A DNA stretch of 64,000 nucleotides from Aquimarina sp. Aq107. Lineage in GTDB: Bacteria > Bacteroidota > Bacteroidia > Flavobacteriales > Flavobacteriaceae. The stretch's first letter is position 1, and each line of letters begins with the position of its first letter. Of this stretch, positions 43,068 through 52,275 are shown one piece after another. The translations under genes were made by a program, and so were the position numbers. The notes below the pieces were generated by a model. That model was not told the origin of the DNA. It saw only the letters and a program-made list of their open reading frames with translations, and did not search any database. Where the stretch lies: contig NZ_OX030782.1 in the NCBI RefSeq assembly GCF_943733665.1, positions 1,948,501 to 2,012,500 on the forward strand, in the 5' to 3' direction.

Positions 43068-43973
43068 ATGAAAAAATGGTTTTTATTTTCCTTCTTTATT
43101 TTATGTTCTTTTTTTACTAAAGGGCAAGATTATACAGATATTGTTCGATTAAATGTATCTAGGGCTAATTTTGAAGATAAAGAAAATACGTTTGATACTG
43201 ATGTAACAAATATCAATTTTGAAGTTATATATCCTAAAATTATAAATGATGATTTAATTTTGTTAACAGGGTTAACCGTAGAGCATACGAGTTTAGATTT
43301 TTCAAGTGTATCATCTAATGAAAATCTTATAATGACTCGACTAAATGCTGGAGTAAAAATTAACCATTCAGAAAAATGGTCTGGTACCTATGTAGTGCTT
43401 CCTAAATTAGCTTCTAATTTCGAAAATATAGGTTCTAAGGATTTTCAAATTGGTGGAATTGCACTTTTGGATTTTCAGTATAATGATAACGTAAGAGGAA
43501 AATTTGGACTATACTCTTCCTCAGAGAATTTTGGAACAATTATAACACCTCTTTTAGGTTTCTTTTATAGGTCAGCAAATAAAAAGTTTCATATGGATGC
43601 TGTTCTTCCAATTCGTTTAGAAGTAAACTATAAATTATATAATCATTTTAGTTTAGGTTTGGATCTAAGAACTTCTGTTAAATCATATAATATAGTAGAT
43701 CAAGATGTTGAGTTTTATGCACAAGAAGAATCTGTAAGAGTTGGTTTTTACGGTTCTTATGAATTATTTGATGATTCTTTGTTAATAAGAGCGAAGTTTG
43801 GTCTAGATACTACAGATTATGGTGTTTATGCGTCAGATGATACATCAGGTGTTCAGTTGTTAACATTTACACTTAATGATGATGAAAGAATACGACTGAA
43901 TAATGAATTCGATAGTACTTTATTTTTTGGGTTGGATTTTATATATAGATTCGATATTTCATCAAAAAAATAA
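43068..43973 (+). CDS. DUF6268-like outer-membrane beta-barrel protein
   Basis: About 301 aa from the ATG at 43068 (other in-frame ATGs at 43029 and 43059 lie upstream). The chosen start begins the signal peptide MKKWFLFSFFILCSFFTKGQ. The rest is alternating strands with aromatic ends (INFEVIYPKIINDDLILLTGLTVEH, WSGTYVVLPKLASNF, LDFQYNDNVRGKFGLYSS, LFFGLDFIYRFDI), the last being a typical barrel-terminal strand ending in an aromatic residue. Predicted outer-membrane barrel; assignment to DUF6268 is moderate. It is last of the operon starting at 41127. Confidence 0.72.
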   Translation: MKKWFLFSFFILCSFFTKGQDYTDIVRLNVSRANFEDKENTFDTDVTNINFEVIYPKIINDDLILLTGLTVEHTSLDFSSVSSNENLIMTRLNAGVKINHSEKWSGTYVVLPKLASNFENIGSKDFQIGGIALLDFQYNDNVRGKFGLYSSSENFGTIITPLLGFFYRSANKKFHMDAVLPIRLEVNYKLYNHFSLGLDLRTSVKSYNIVDQDVEFYAQEESVRVGFYGSYELFDDSLLIRAKFGLDTTDYGVYASDDTSGVQLLTFTLNDDERIRLNNEFDSTLFFGLDFIYRFDISSKK

Positions 43974-44057
43974 AATAATTTCGAGAAATTATTTGGTGTT
44001 ATAAAGGGATATCTAGTTATAGATACCCCTCTTGTATATATGATCAAAGTGGTTTAT

Positions 44058-44648
44058 TTAGCGATGTACATATCCTATTACACCTTCATATGAATATCCA
44101 GCACTAATACCTTCATTGTAGTTTGTAGTATATAAATGATCTGTATTTGAAGATCCATAAAATCTATAAAGTTTTACTCTTCCACTTCCTGCACTATTAT
44201 GAATGTATGCAGCTTTCTTAATGTTTCCGTATAGGGTTCTAACACTATAATCTTTCCATCCTTTTCTTAATAAACTAAATTGTTCTGACCCACTCGTGGT
44301 CATAACGAAATCTTTATTTCCAGGAGCTAATAGAAAAAAGACCTGTTTTGTTCCGGATGGTACTGATTGATTATAATCAAAGGTACCTAGTTTAAATGGT
44401 CTACCTTCATAAGTTCCAATTCCAACACCGAGGTTTAAAACTCTATACGTGTGTACCGTATTTGATCCTCCAGAATAATAACGGCTAACCGGAGATATCG
44501 CAGTTGCTTTGCCATTGATTTCAGAAGTAGTTTCAAGGTCTTCTAATACTGTGCTTTCAGATTGAATTTCTTCTTTTTCACAAGAGATAAAGGTCAATAC
44601 AGTAAAAATCGCTGTAGATAAGATTGATAATTTTAATTTGCTTTTCAT
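44058..44648 (-). CDS. lipoprotein with DUF5648 repeat domain
   Basis: 196 aa. Lipoprotein signal ending FTVLTFISCEKEE. The C-terminal region carries the DUF5648 pattern, KLYRFYGSSNTDHLYTTNYNEG followed by YSYEGVIGYVHR, and the beginning of the mature part has a related stretch (YYSGGSNTVHTYRVLNLG). Such repeats occur in extracellular, often adhesive or enzyme-associated proteins of many bacteria. Solitary gene. Confidence 0.8.
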   Translation of the reverse strand: MKSKLKLSILSTAIFTVLTFISCEKEEIQSESTVLEDLETTSEINGKATAISPVSRYYSGGSNTVHTYRVLNLGVGIGTYEGRPFKLGTFDYNQSVPSGTKQVFFLLAPGNKDFVMTTSGSEQFSLLRKGWKDYSVRTLYGNIKKAAYIHNSAGSGRVKLYRFYGSSNTDHLYTTNYNEGISAGYSYEGVIGYVHR

Positions 44649-44822
44649 AATTTAAGAATGATTTATTGTTATATACCTCAAAGATGTAGTTTACTAGGTT
44701 TTCTTAAATTATTTTGTGGGTTTTTAATGGGGAAATTGTGGACTAATGTAGATGTTTAGGTGATGCGTGTTTTAAAAATAGTTTTTTAATGACAAATCTA
44801 TTAAAGCGTAACCGTAAACTAC

Positions 44823-45416
44823 TTACTGTATTACTGTTTGCAGCTCTATTACTTCTCCTGGTTCCATGTTTTTTAGTAGAATATTTCCAATTCTCACTCG
44901 TATTAATCGTAAAGTTGGGAACCCTACAGCAGAAGTCATTTTTCGCACTTGTCTAAATTTACCTTCTGTTAATGTTATAGATACCCAAGAAGTTGGTCCA
45001 TGTCTGTCATCCCTTATTTTTTTTGATCTTTCGGGAAAATCGGGGATTTCCTTAATCTTAAATGCTTTACAGGAATTAGTCGTGTATTTTTTTCCATCAA
45101 AACCAATTTCTACTCCATTCATTAATTTAGATACTGCATCATCGGTAATATCACCATCTACTTGAGCGTAATATTCTTTTTCAATTTTCCCGCTACATAT
45201 ATAGTTACTTGTTTTACCATCTGTGGTTAATAGTAATAAACCTTCTGATTTTTCATCTAATCTCCCAATTGCCATCGTACCTTCTGGGAAATCAAAGAGA
45301 TCTCCTAACAATTTTTTGGAATTTTGTTTTTGTCCATTGTTTATAAACTGACTTAAATACCCATAAGGTTTATAGATCATAAAATGTCTTTGATCTTTGT
45401 TATTGTCTGTTAGCAT
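44823..45416 (-). CDS. rluE: rRNA large-subunit pseudouridine synthase E
   Basis: 197 aa RsuA/RluE-family enzyme. Opens with MIYKPYGYLSQF, has the catalytic Asp in AIGRLDEKSEGLLLLTTDG, and ends in the family's EGKFRQVRKMTSAVGFPTLRLIRVRIGNI. Length and the lack of an S4 domain fit RluE, which modifies a single uridine (U2457 in E. coli) of 23S rRNA. Confidence 0.92.
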   Translation of the reverse strand: MLTDNNKDQRHFMIYKPYGYLSQFINNGQKQNSKKLLGDLFDFPEGTMAIGRLDEKSEGLLLLTTDGKTSNYICSGKIEKEYYAQVDGDITDDAVSKLMNGVEIGFDGKKYTTNSCKAFKIKEIPDFPERSKKIRDDRHGPTSWVSITLTEGKFRQVRKMTSAVGFPTLRLIRVRIGNILLKNMEPGEVIELQTVIQ

Positions 45417-45565
45417 TATTGAATGGATATTTATTTTTTAATTAAAGCATCAAATGTAATGATTGAATAATTGCTTAGGAAAACTTTTATCTTTTTCAGG
45501 TTAACTTTTATGTTTTGTTTTTGACTAAGTAATGATCAATTTAACTAATTAAAATAATCGTTACT

Positions 45566-46357
45566 ATGTCAATTCATATGATTGGACAGTCATATCATCA
45601 AGATATTATTATCGGAGGGTATGGCTCAGGAAGAAGAAGGAACAGAGCACCTAATTATTTTGCACCAAATCCATTAGATTCTTGGGAGCATGATCGTACA
45701 AGAGGATTTTATCAAGTGGTAGAGAATGAGGATTTAATTGATATACATTATTATAGATCGAATGAGAATGTTTCTATAAATATATATCAAGTGATACGTT
45801 CGGAAGTATTATTGGTAGAAAGGACATTGGATTTAATACCTTCAGGACATTTAAGATGGTTAAAAGAGCGTAAACCAGCAGGAATTATATTTGCCGATTC
45901 TGCGGGTAGAGGTAGTTCTGAGCGATATACAGGTGGTTTAAATCCTGGATATGATGATCTAAATACTTCGTTTTTTGATGAAAGCCAAGGTATAATAATT
46001 ACATATGGGGCTTTATGGCGTTATCAAAATATTGGAATTATTCCAACATTGATTCATGAAATTGGTCATGTAATGACACATGCCGGTAAGATTAATTATC
46101 GATTTTTTTCTGAATCCGATAGAGAAACACTTTCTAATACTAGAGTTTCTAGAAATCCCGGAAGTCTAGAAGCTTTATGTAATGCATATATGTATTTTAT
46201 CTGTTTTGCTAGTTATACGCCGGTAATAAGATTGTTTGGAAGTAGACCACTAATATTAGAAAGAAGTCCACAAACTCGTGCTGCATTAAGAAGATGTAGG
46301 GCGTTTACTTCGCGAATGTTATCTCCTCATGAGATGTTACGTTTTAGAGAAAGATAG
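45566..46357 (+). CDS. orphan zinc metallopeptidase-like protein (HEIGH motif)
   Basis: 263 aa, not placed in a family with confidence. The zinc motif HEIGHVMTH lies at residues ~164-172, preceded by an ordered YQNIGIIPTLI helix. About 45 residues later comes GSLEALCNAYMYF, where the Glu could be the third ligand, as in gluzincins; the segment order (IPSGHLRWLKERKP, SGRG-like stretch, HExGH, E) is reminiscent of anthrax-lethal-factor-type (ATLF) metallopeptidases. No signal peptide or other export signal is visible at the N-terminus, which instead starts with a Gly/Arg segment (IIGGYGSGRRRNRAPN). Substrate is unknown. Confidence 0.72.
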   Translation: MSIHMIGQSYHQDIIIGGYGSGRRRNRAPNYFAPNPLDSWEHDRTRGFYQVVENEDLIDIHYYRSNENVSINIYQVIRSEVLLVERTLDLIPSGHLRWLKERKPAGIIFADSAGRGSSERYTGGLNPGYDDLNTSFFDESQGIIITYGALWRYQNIGIIPTLIHEIGHVMTHAGKINYRFFSESDRETLSNTRVSRNPGSLEALCNAYMYFICFASYTPVIRLFGSRPLILERSPQTRAALRRCRAFTSRMLSPHEMLRFRER

Positions 46358-46433
46358 TATTGTTCTTGTATTCATATGATGACTTGTGCATTAAATTAGT
46401 GTGTTAATTACTAAGAAATTAAAAAGTATAATT

Positions 46434-46441
46434 TATCTTTG
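46434..46441 (+). promoter_or_regulatory. probable -7 element (TATCTTTG) for the cold-shock gene
   Basis: TATCTTTG matches the Bacteroidota -7 consensus TAnnTTTG. It lies about 155 bp before the cold-shock gene start, implying an unusually long 5' leader. A matching -33 TTG is not clear. Confidence 0.45.
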
Positions 46442-46595
46442 CATTAAATAAATGCATATTCTATGTATTTAGTCGTTGTAACCACTGGGTCAATTCTTCG
46501 GTAAGTCAATAAGATGATATTATGATTTTCCAATTGTTTGTTTAGTATTTCGATGACGATTCATTACTTAACAAATAAAATTATATTTATAATAT

Positions 46596-47045
46596 ATGGC
46601 AAAATCACAGCAGACTTTTAGCAAAATTGAAAAAGAAAAAAAGAAACAGAAGAAACGCGAAGAGAAGCAAAAAAAGAAAGAAGAGCGTAGAGCTAATTCT
46701 AAAAAAGGAAGTGGTTTTGATAATATGATTGCATATGTTGATGAAAATGGACATCTTACGGATACACCACCAGATCCATCAAAAAAGAAAAAAATAAAGG
46801 CCGAAAATATTGAAATCGGTATTCCTAAGAAAGAACACGTTGAAGAGGATCCTATCAAAAAAGGTAAAGTAGCATTTTTTAATGATTCTAAGGGATATGG
46901 TTTTATTACAGAACATGAAACACAAGAAAAGTTTTTTGTTCATGTAAATGGTTTAATGCAAGAGGTTAAAGAAGGAGATAAAGTGCAGTTTGAATTGGAA
47001 ATGGGAATGAAAGGATTAAACGCAGTGCGTGTAAAGAAGATTTAA
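46596..47045 (+). CDS. cold-shock domain protein with basic N-terminal extension
   Basis: 149 aa. The first ~35 residues are a Lys/Glu coiled segment (KIEKEKKKQKKREEKQKKKEE) of the sort found in Bacteroidota cold-shock proteins. A linker follows, then a full cold-shock domain at ~88-148: KGKVAFFNDSKGYGFITEHE (RNP1-type KGYGFI), EKFFVHVNGL (RNP2-type) and GDKVQFELEMGMKGLNAVRV. It binds single-stranded RNA and acts as an RNA chaperone. A probable promoter 155 bp upstream leaves a long leader, which may be thermoregulated. Confidence 0.9.
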   Translation: MAKSQQTFSKIEKEKKKQKKREEKQKKKEERRANSKKGSGFDNMIAYVDENGHLTDTPPDPSKKKKIKAENIEIGIPKKEHVEEDPIKKGKVAFFNDSKGYGFITEHETQEKFFVHVNGLMQEVKEGDKVQFELEMGMKGLNAVRVKKI

Positions 47046-47064
47046 TAAGTAAATCTAGATAGCT

Positions 47065-47115
47065 AAAAAACAAAAAGCATTTACAGTTAATTTCTGTAAA
47101 TGCTTTTTGTTTTTT
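47065..47115. terminator. strong bidirectional terminator
   Basis: A 22-bp perfect inverted repeat, 47065-47086 with 47094-47115, with A-rich left and T-rich right arms, separates the convergent cold-shock and metallo-hydrolase genes. Confidence 0.85.
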
Positions 47116-47126
47116 AGTACTTTCCT

Positions 47127-47927
47127 TTATTTAGAATACCAGTTTAATTGTACTACTTCTATTTCTGAATTACCCTTAGTTACAATTTCTTTAAACTTAA
47201 CTACATCACTAAATCCATCTGTGCCTCTATAGTGATAGGGGTATATTTCTTTTGGTTTAAATTCTAATACAGCATCAGCTGCACTCTCCACGGTCATAGT
47301 GTAAGGTAGATTCATGCAAACAAATGCTTTGTCTATATCTTTTAGTGCTCTCATTTCAGGGATATCTTCTGTATCTCCTGAGAAATATAACCGCTCTTCA
47401 CCTAACGTAATAACATATCCATTTCCACGACCTTTATTATGAAATTTTAGCGCTTCTTCTCTTAAATTATACATTGGTATTGCTTCAATGGATATTCCAT
47501 TTACCTCCTTTATTTCTCCATTGTTTATGATTACTAATTGTTTGGTGTAATTAGCAGGTAGTTTTTCAGCAACCGCTTGTGGAACAACAATTTTCGATTT
47601 TGAGAGGTCCAGACTATTAAGTGTTTCGATGTTCATATGGTCTCCATGAATATCTGTAATCAGAACTATACTTGGTATCTTTTGATTTTCAAACGCTTTT
47701 TTACCACCAGTAGGGTCTATATATATAATATTGTTTTTATATTCTAGCACTGCTGTTGCGTGAGAGATTGGGATAATTTTTAAATCAGAAATTGGTTTTT
47801 TTATAGATTCTTCTTTTGCAATAGCATTAGCTTCATCGGTGTTTGCTGCTTTTTCTTCTTTTACATTTGATTTACAACTGATTAAAAATATGCTAAGAGC
47901 AAAAATGCCAAGGGTATATGTTTTCAT
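47127..47927 (-). CDS. MBL-fold metallo-hydrolase lipoprotein
   Basis: About 266 aa from the ATG at 47927, the start of a lipoprotein signal (MKTYTLGIFALSIFLISCKSN); a TTG nine codons upstream is less likely. Metallo-beta-lactamase-type motif DIHGDHMNIETL, an Asp in YFSGDTEDIPEM and the final His in YPYHYRGTDGF are seen, so it is a UlaG-like metal-dependent hydrolase exported to the periplasm or outer membrane. Substrate unknown. It is 69 bp downstream of the TauE gene on the same strand. Confidence 0.86.
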   Translation of the reverse strand: MKTYTLGIFALSIFLISCKSNVKEEKAANTDEANAIAKEESIKKPISDLKIIPISHATAVLEYKNNIIYIDPTGGKKAFENQKIPSIVLITDIHGDHMNIETLNSLDLSKSKIVVPQAVAEKLPANYTKQLVIINNGEIKEVNGISIEAIPMYNLREEALKFHNKGRGNGYVITLGEERLYFSGDTEDIPEMRALKDIDKAFVCMNLPYTMTVESAADAVLEFKPKEIYPYHYRGTDGFSDVVKFKEIVTKGNSEIEVVQLNWYSK

Positions 47928-47996
47928 TATATGTGATTTTAGTTTCCTTAACAAGGTATAAAATGGTGATAAAACAGGAAATATTTTAATGTAAGA

Positions 47997-48752
47997 TTAA
48001 CTATCTATCCATAGCTTAATAGCCATAGCTATTACCATTATTACCAAAAATATTTTAACAATTCCATCTCCTTTTTTTACAGACCATCTACTGGCGATCC
48101 AACCACCACTGGCATTACCAAAAGCTAATACAAATCCATATAAATAGTTGATTTGATTATTATATGCAAAAATAATCAATGCACCAATGGTGTATATAAA
48201 AACCACCAAAGCTTTTACTGCATTTGAAGAAACTAGGCTCATTTTATTAATGGTACTTAATGCCAAAAGAATAAAAATGCCAACTCCTGCCTGTATGAAA
48301 CCACCGTATATTCCAATTATAAAAAAGGTGATGATAGAAAACACACGATACTTTCCTTGTATTCGTTCTGTAAAATCTACCAAATTAACTTTAGGTTTAA
48401 AAACCATAAAAAGAACCACAATCAACATTACAATTGCGAGTATCTTATTAAAGGTTTCACCTTTTATGTCGATTGCTATTTTTGCTCCGATTAACGACCC
48501 TATCAATGCGGATAGGCCTAAGTATACACTAAAAATTGATGGTTTTATACCTTTGCTTTTAAATCCAGCAACCGATGTAATACTCTGAATAAAAATCCCG
48601 ATTCGGTTTGTGCCATTTGCTATTGCTGGTGGCAATCCCATAAAGATAGGCATCGGTAATGTTAACAATGATCCTCCTCCAGCTATAGTATTGATAACTC
48701 CTGCTATAAAACCAACTATTGCTAAAAGAATAAGAAGTAGTGTTTCGTTCAT
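47997..48752 (-). CDS. TauE/SafE family sulfite/anion exporter
   Basis: 251 aa, eight hydrophobic helices. Family hallmarks: FIAGVINTIAGGGSLLTLPMPIFMGLPPAIANGTNRIG at the N-terminus and the repeated half FIIGIYGGFIQAGVGIFILLAL. TauE proteins export sulfite, sulfoacetate or related organosulfonates, though many have unknown substrates. It is close to a SulP transporter gene, which is divergent. Confidence 0.88.
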   Translation of the reverse strand: MNETLLLILLAIVGFIAGVINTIAGGGSLLTLPMPIFMGLPPAIANGTNRIGIFIQSITSVAGFKSKGIKPSIFSVYLGLSALIGSLIGAKIAIDIKGETFNKILAIVMLIVVLFMVFKPKVNLVDFTERIQGKYRVFSIITFFIIGIYGGFIQAGVGIFILLALSTINKMSLVSSNAVKALVVFIYTIGALIIFAYNNQINYLYGFVLAFGNASGGWIASRWSVKKGDGIVKIFLVIMVIAMAIKLWIDS

Positions 48753-48881
48753 TTAAATATGTTTCCTCCCAAAAATAGGTAAAACAAAAAATACAAGCGC
48801 TTTTTTAAAATCAATTGGTATAAATTATTAAACTATCGTAGATTTACCATTACGAATGAAAAATCAACTAGCAATAATTCT

Positions 48882-50615
48882 TTGAATAAAATAATTCCCA
48901 TTTTAGAGGCTTTAAAGGGCTATGGCAAAATGACTTTTGCTTCTGATGCTATTGCGGGTATAACTGTAGGGGTGGTACTTATTCCTCAGGCGATTGCATA
49001 TGCTTTGCTTATGGGAACCCCACCAATATATGGACTGTATGCTTGTTTAATTCCGTTGATTATATATGCTTTTTTTGGAACATCAAGACAATTAAGTATT
49101 GGTCCTGTAGCAGTAACTGCAATTTTAGTAATGAGTGGAGTAAGTCAGCTTGCGACTCCTTTTACTGAAGAGTTTACTAATTTGGTGATTTTTTCTGGTT
49201 TATTAATAGGAATATTGCAGATTGTACTCAGTCTGCTAAGGATGGGGTTTTTAGTTAATTTGATTTCGCAACCTGTTATTTCTGGTTTTATTTCTGCCGC
49301 AGCTATTATTATTATCGTTTCTCAACTTAGTGAATCATTAGGAATGAAAATTCCTAATTTTGATTACCCACATGAATCAATATGGTATGTTGTACAGAAC
49401 ATTTCTTCGATTCATGTAATCACATTAAGTATGTGTTTGGGATCAATAGTCATTATGCTTATTCTTAAAAAAATAAAAAAATCATTTCCGGGAGCACTTT
49501 TTGTTTTAATAGTAACAACTGTAATTACAATTATTTTTGATTTAAAGAAATTAGGTCTTTCAGTTATAGAAGATGTTCCAAAAGGTTTGCCATCTTTTAG
49601 TATTCCTGATATGAGTTATGATTCTATGATAGCATTAATCCCTTCTGTACTTACGGTTACTTTTATTGGTTATGTTGGTAGCATTGGTATTGCTAAATCC
49701 TTAGAGATGAAAAATAGAGATCACATTGTTCGTCCTAATCAAGAATTATTGGCTTTAGGCTTAGCAAAAGTTATTGGTGCATTTTTTCAGGCAATCCCTT
49801 CTTCAGGAAGTTATAGTAGATCAGCTATTAATGATGAGGCAGGAGGAAAGACTACGATTTCATCTATTATCACTGTTGTTATGGTGGTCATATCTTTATT
49901 GTTCTTGACTTCGTTCTTTTATTATATTCCAAAGGCAGTTTTAGCGGCTATTATATTAGTTTCAGTTTTTGGATTGATCAATATCAGTGAGGCAAGATAT
50001 CTTCTCGCATTAAGACGAAGGGAGTTTATCGTAATGTTCATAACATTTATAGGGACATTAGTTTTTGGTGTAGAAAAAGGTATTTTTATTGGAGTCATAT
50101 TATCTTATATTTTCTTACAATATTATAGCTCAAGACCGCATGTCGCAGAATTGGTAAATATTCCGAATACCAATTATTATCGTAATATCAAAAGATTTCC
50201 GGATGCTACGAGGTCATCTAGGTATTTGATTATTCGATTTGATGATCAATTATATTTTGCTAATACTAGTTATTTTAAAGATGCTATATTAAATCAAATA
50301 CATAAAAGAGAAGTGTTGCCAGAGTTTTTGATTTTAGATAGTACGAATATTAATGATATTGATAGTACAGGGTTACATATTTTAGAAGACGTTCACCGGT
50401 ATTTGGAGGATTTAGGAGTACAATTATTAATCACTGGGACAATTGGTCCTGTTCGGGATTTTCTTAAAAGATCTGGTTTTACAGATAATTTAGGTAGTCA
50501 ACATAATTTTTTAAACATAGAAGATGCTGTTAATTACGCAGATAATAAGACTGTTCAACAAAATTCTCTTGAGGTAGCAGTTCAGTATAATAAGAAACGT
50601 TCTTTCCTTGATTAA
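48882..50615 (+). CDS. SulP family anion transporter with STAS domain
   Basis: 577 aa from the TTG at 48882; the ATG frame upstream (48855) terminates. Ten or more hydrophobic helices, with the SulP N-terminal signature DAIAGITVGVVLIPQAIAYALLMGTPPIYGLYACLIPLIIYAFFG read across residues ~21-66 and GAFFQAIPSSGSYSRSAINDEAGGKT later. A C-terminal STAS domain (~460-560) has LILDSTNINDIDSTGLHILEDV. Transports sulfate, bicarbonate or related anions in the inner membrane. It converges and overlaps by 4 bp at its end with the next gene on the minus strand. Confidence 0.92.
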   Translation: MNKIIPILEALKGYGKMTFASDAIAGITVGVVLIPQAIAYALLMGTPPIYGLYACLIPLIIYAFFGTSRQLSIGPVAVTAILVMSGVSQLATPFTEEFTNLVIFSGLLIGILQIVLSLLRMGFLVNLISQPVISGFISAAAIIIIVSQLSESLGMKIPNFDYPHESIWYVVQNISSIHVITLSMCLGSIVIMLILKKIKKSFPGALFVLIVTTVITIIFDLKKLGLSVIEDVPKGLPSFSIPDMSYDSMIALIPSVLTVTFIGYVGSIGIAKSLEMKNRDHIVRPNQELLALGLAKVIGAFFQAIPSSGSYSRSAINDEAGGKTTISSIITVVMVVISLLFLTSFFYYIPKAVLAAIILVSVFGLINISEARYLLALRRREFIVMFITFIGTLVFGVEKGIFIGVILSYIFLQYYSSRPHVAELVNIPNTNYYRNIKRFPDATRSSRYLIIRFDDQLYFANTSYFKDAILNQIHKREVLPEFLILDSTNINDIDSTGLHILEDVHRYLEDLGVQLLITGTIGPVRDFLKRSGFTDNLGSQHNFLNIEDAVNYADNKTVQQNSLEVAVQYNKKRSFLD

Positions 50616-51019
50616 GATTTGAATATTTCAGGCTCTTCGTTTATTTTTTTGAACTGTATTATTTTAGTCTTATAACCACCAAAAACAAGACGTTTTGCTT
50701 GAAAAGTAAACATAATAGTATAGTTTTTTTGTTTCATGTTCATAAGATTTTCTGGATGTAGCTTCCTAAAATCAGTTTTGTTTATATAAATCCATTTAAT
50801 ACATTCGATTTCGGTTTCCGTTTTTAGAAATACTCTTCTTTTTTTTAATATTAAGGATTCAAAAGAGTATCTAAAAAAATCATTCTGTCCTAAATCGATT
50901 AATTTATATTTTACTGTAGAACTACCATGGATTATTTTGGGATACGCAATTTGATATCTTAATAAAATAAGTGTACAGAATAATATCAGAGTTATTAAAA
51001 TAAATCCTGTAATTATCAT
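50612..51019 (-). CDS. hypothetical membrane-anchored protein
   Basis: 135 aa, unrecognised. One N-terminal hydrophobic helix (GFILITLILFCTLILLRYQI), then a beta-rich soluble part with KYKLIDLGQNDFFRYSFESLILKK and IMFTFQAKRLVFGGYKTKIIQF. Tail-to-tail overlap of 4 bp with the SulP gene. It is 21 bp downstream of the carboxypeptidase-like gene at 51041, so cotranscription is likely. Confidence 0.7.
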   Translation of the reverse strand: MIITGFILITLILFCTLILLRYQIAYPKIIHGSSTVKYKLIDLGQNDFFRYSFESLILKKRRVFLKTETEIECIKWIYINKTDFRKLHPENLMNMKQKNYTIMFTFQAKRLVFGGYKTKIIQFKKINEEPEIFKS

Positions 51020-51040
51020 TTTATTTAATTGTAATCATCA

Positions 51041-52003
51041 TTATTTCTCGTAAACGTGCATTTTTATTCCCATACCATAATTCATAAAACCTTTCTGGAT
51101 TAATGTATTATTTTCACTGTATTCTTTGTCGAAGCGTTGCCAAGTTCTGTTTTTGAAAAATATTCTTCTTGTAAATGTAATATTGTTGTCTATTTTATCG
51201 GTAAACGGGAGTAGTGGTCTAAATGTAGTAGAGACTTTTACGATTCCTTTACGTGTTTCTACTTCATGGTATTTTTTGGTATGTTGTAGTTTTCCTTGCT
51301 TATCTGTATACCCTAATACTTGAACAGATATAAATATACCATTTTTAGGAACAAATACTTTGTATTCAGAAATATTAAGTTCGAAATTTGTTTTGTCTTT
51401 GTTTGTTATTCTAAAAATAATATCATCACCTGCCAATCTCTTTCCAGGTGCACCATTTGTGTTTTCATAGAACTGCATTTTAAACAAAGTAGAAAAAGAT
51501 TGTTTTCTACTAGAAGATCTTTTAGAACTTTCCATCATAACGGGTAAAAAAACAGAAGCAATTTTAGTTGATTTCATATAATCCCTAGGGAAAAAGACTG
51601 CTATTTCCGATTCTACAGTAGGTAACCAACATCTAAAGTAATCATCGTGTATTTCAGAACTTTTTTTCTTTGTCTTATACTTGCCTAAATTTTCTGCTTT
51701 TACAACTACTTCTTGAAGTTCTGCAATATCAGGTGTTAATAAAATAGTCTTTGGGAGATTATTTGTGCTAAGACCCTTTTCTTTATATCCAAGTGCCGAT
51801 ATATATAATGAATCGATGTCGCTATATCTTTTTTTAGAAAATTTAAAGATTCCATCTTCATCAGCAAATAATCCATTACCATTACCAAATGAAATTGTAG
51901 CATAAGATATAGGGAATTTTTGTACAGAATCTTTGATTGTGTATACTTGACTATAAATACCACTGGATATCAGTAATAGAAGGATATAGAGGACTTTTTT
52001 CAT
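51041..52003 (-). CDS. secreted CarboxypepD_reg-like domain protein
   Basis: 320 aa. Signal peptide MKKVLYILLLLISSGIYSQ. Residues ~22-105 are a carboxypeptidase regulatory-like (CarbopepD_reg_2) domain: SVQKFPISYATISFGNGNGLFADEDGIFKFSKKRY, then ELQEVVVKAENL, the strand before a TonB plug in receptors. Here no plug or barrel follows; instead an uncharacterised region (RKQSFSTLFKMQFYENTNGAPGKRLAGDDIIFRI). Typical of a Bacteroidota periplasmic family of unknown function. Confidence 0.82.
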   Translation of the reverse strand: MKKVLYILLLLISSGIYSQVYTIKDSVQKFPISYATISFGNGNGLFADEDGIFKFSKKRYSDIDSLYISALGYKEKGLSTNNLPKTILLTPDIAELQEVVVKAENLGKYKTKKKSSEIHDDYFRCWLPTVESEIAVFFPRDYMKSTKIASVFLPVMMESSKRSSSRKQSFSTLFKMQFYENTNGAPGKRLAGDDIIFRITNKDKTNFELNISEYKVFVPKNGIFISVQVLGYTDKQGKLQHTKKYHEVETRKGIVKVSTTFRPLLPFTDKIDNNITFTRRIFFKNRTWQRFDKEYSENNTLIQKGFMNYGMGIKMHVYEK

Positions 52004-52224
52004 AGTAGGTTAGGAGACTAAATAGGCTGTTAAAATAGTGAAAATATTTTAAAACATTCTTTATATTTCATTAGTTACAAATGTAATCGCTCTTTAATGC
52101 ATTGACTTTTCATATTTTGATATAATCAAAAAAGAAGCCAAAAAATGAATAAATTATTATTTTTAAGTATTGTTTTTTAATAATAACATACTGGTTAAAG
52201 ATTAAATAATATAGGTACATACTC

Positions 52225-52232
52225 TATCTTTG
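52225..52232 (+). promoter_or_regulatory. probable -7 element (TATCTTTG) for the DMT transporter gene
   Basis: TATCTTTG fits TAnnTTTG and lies 43 bp upstream of the TTG start at 52276. No clear -33 TTG at the usual spacing. Confidence 0.45.
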
Positions 52233-52275
52233 CAAGATTAATAATATTCCTTATTTGGTTTAAAACAAAGAGTGT

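Noticed and set aside
48187..48588. 133-codon frame on the plus strand
   Set aside because: Antisense to the TauE gene, whose helices and motifs are clear; an antisense shadow.
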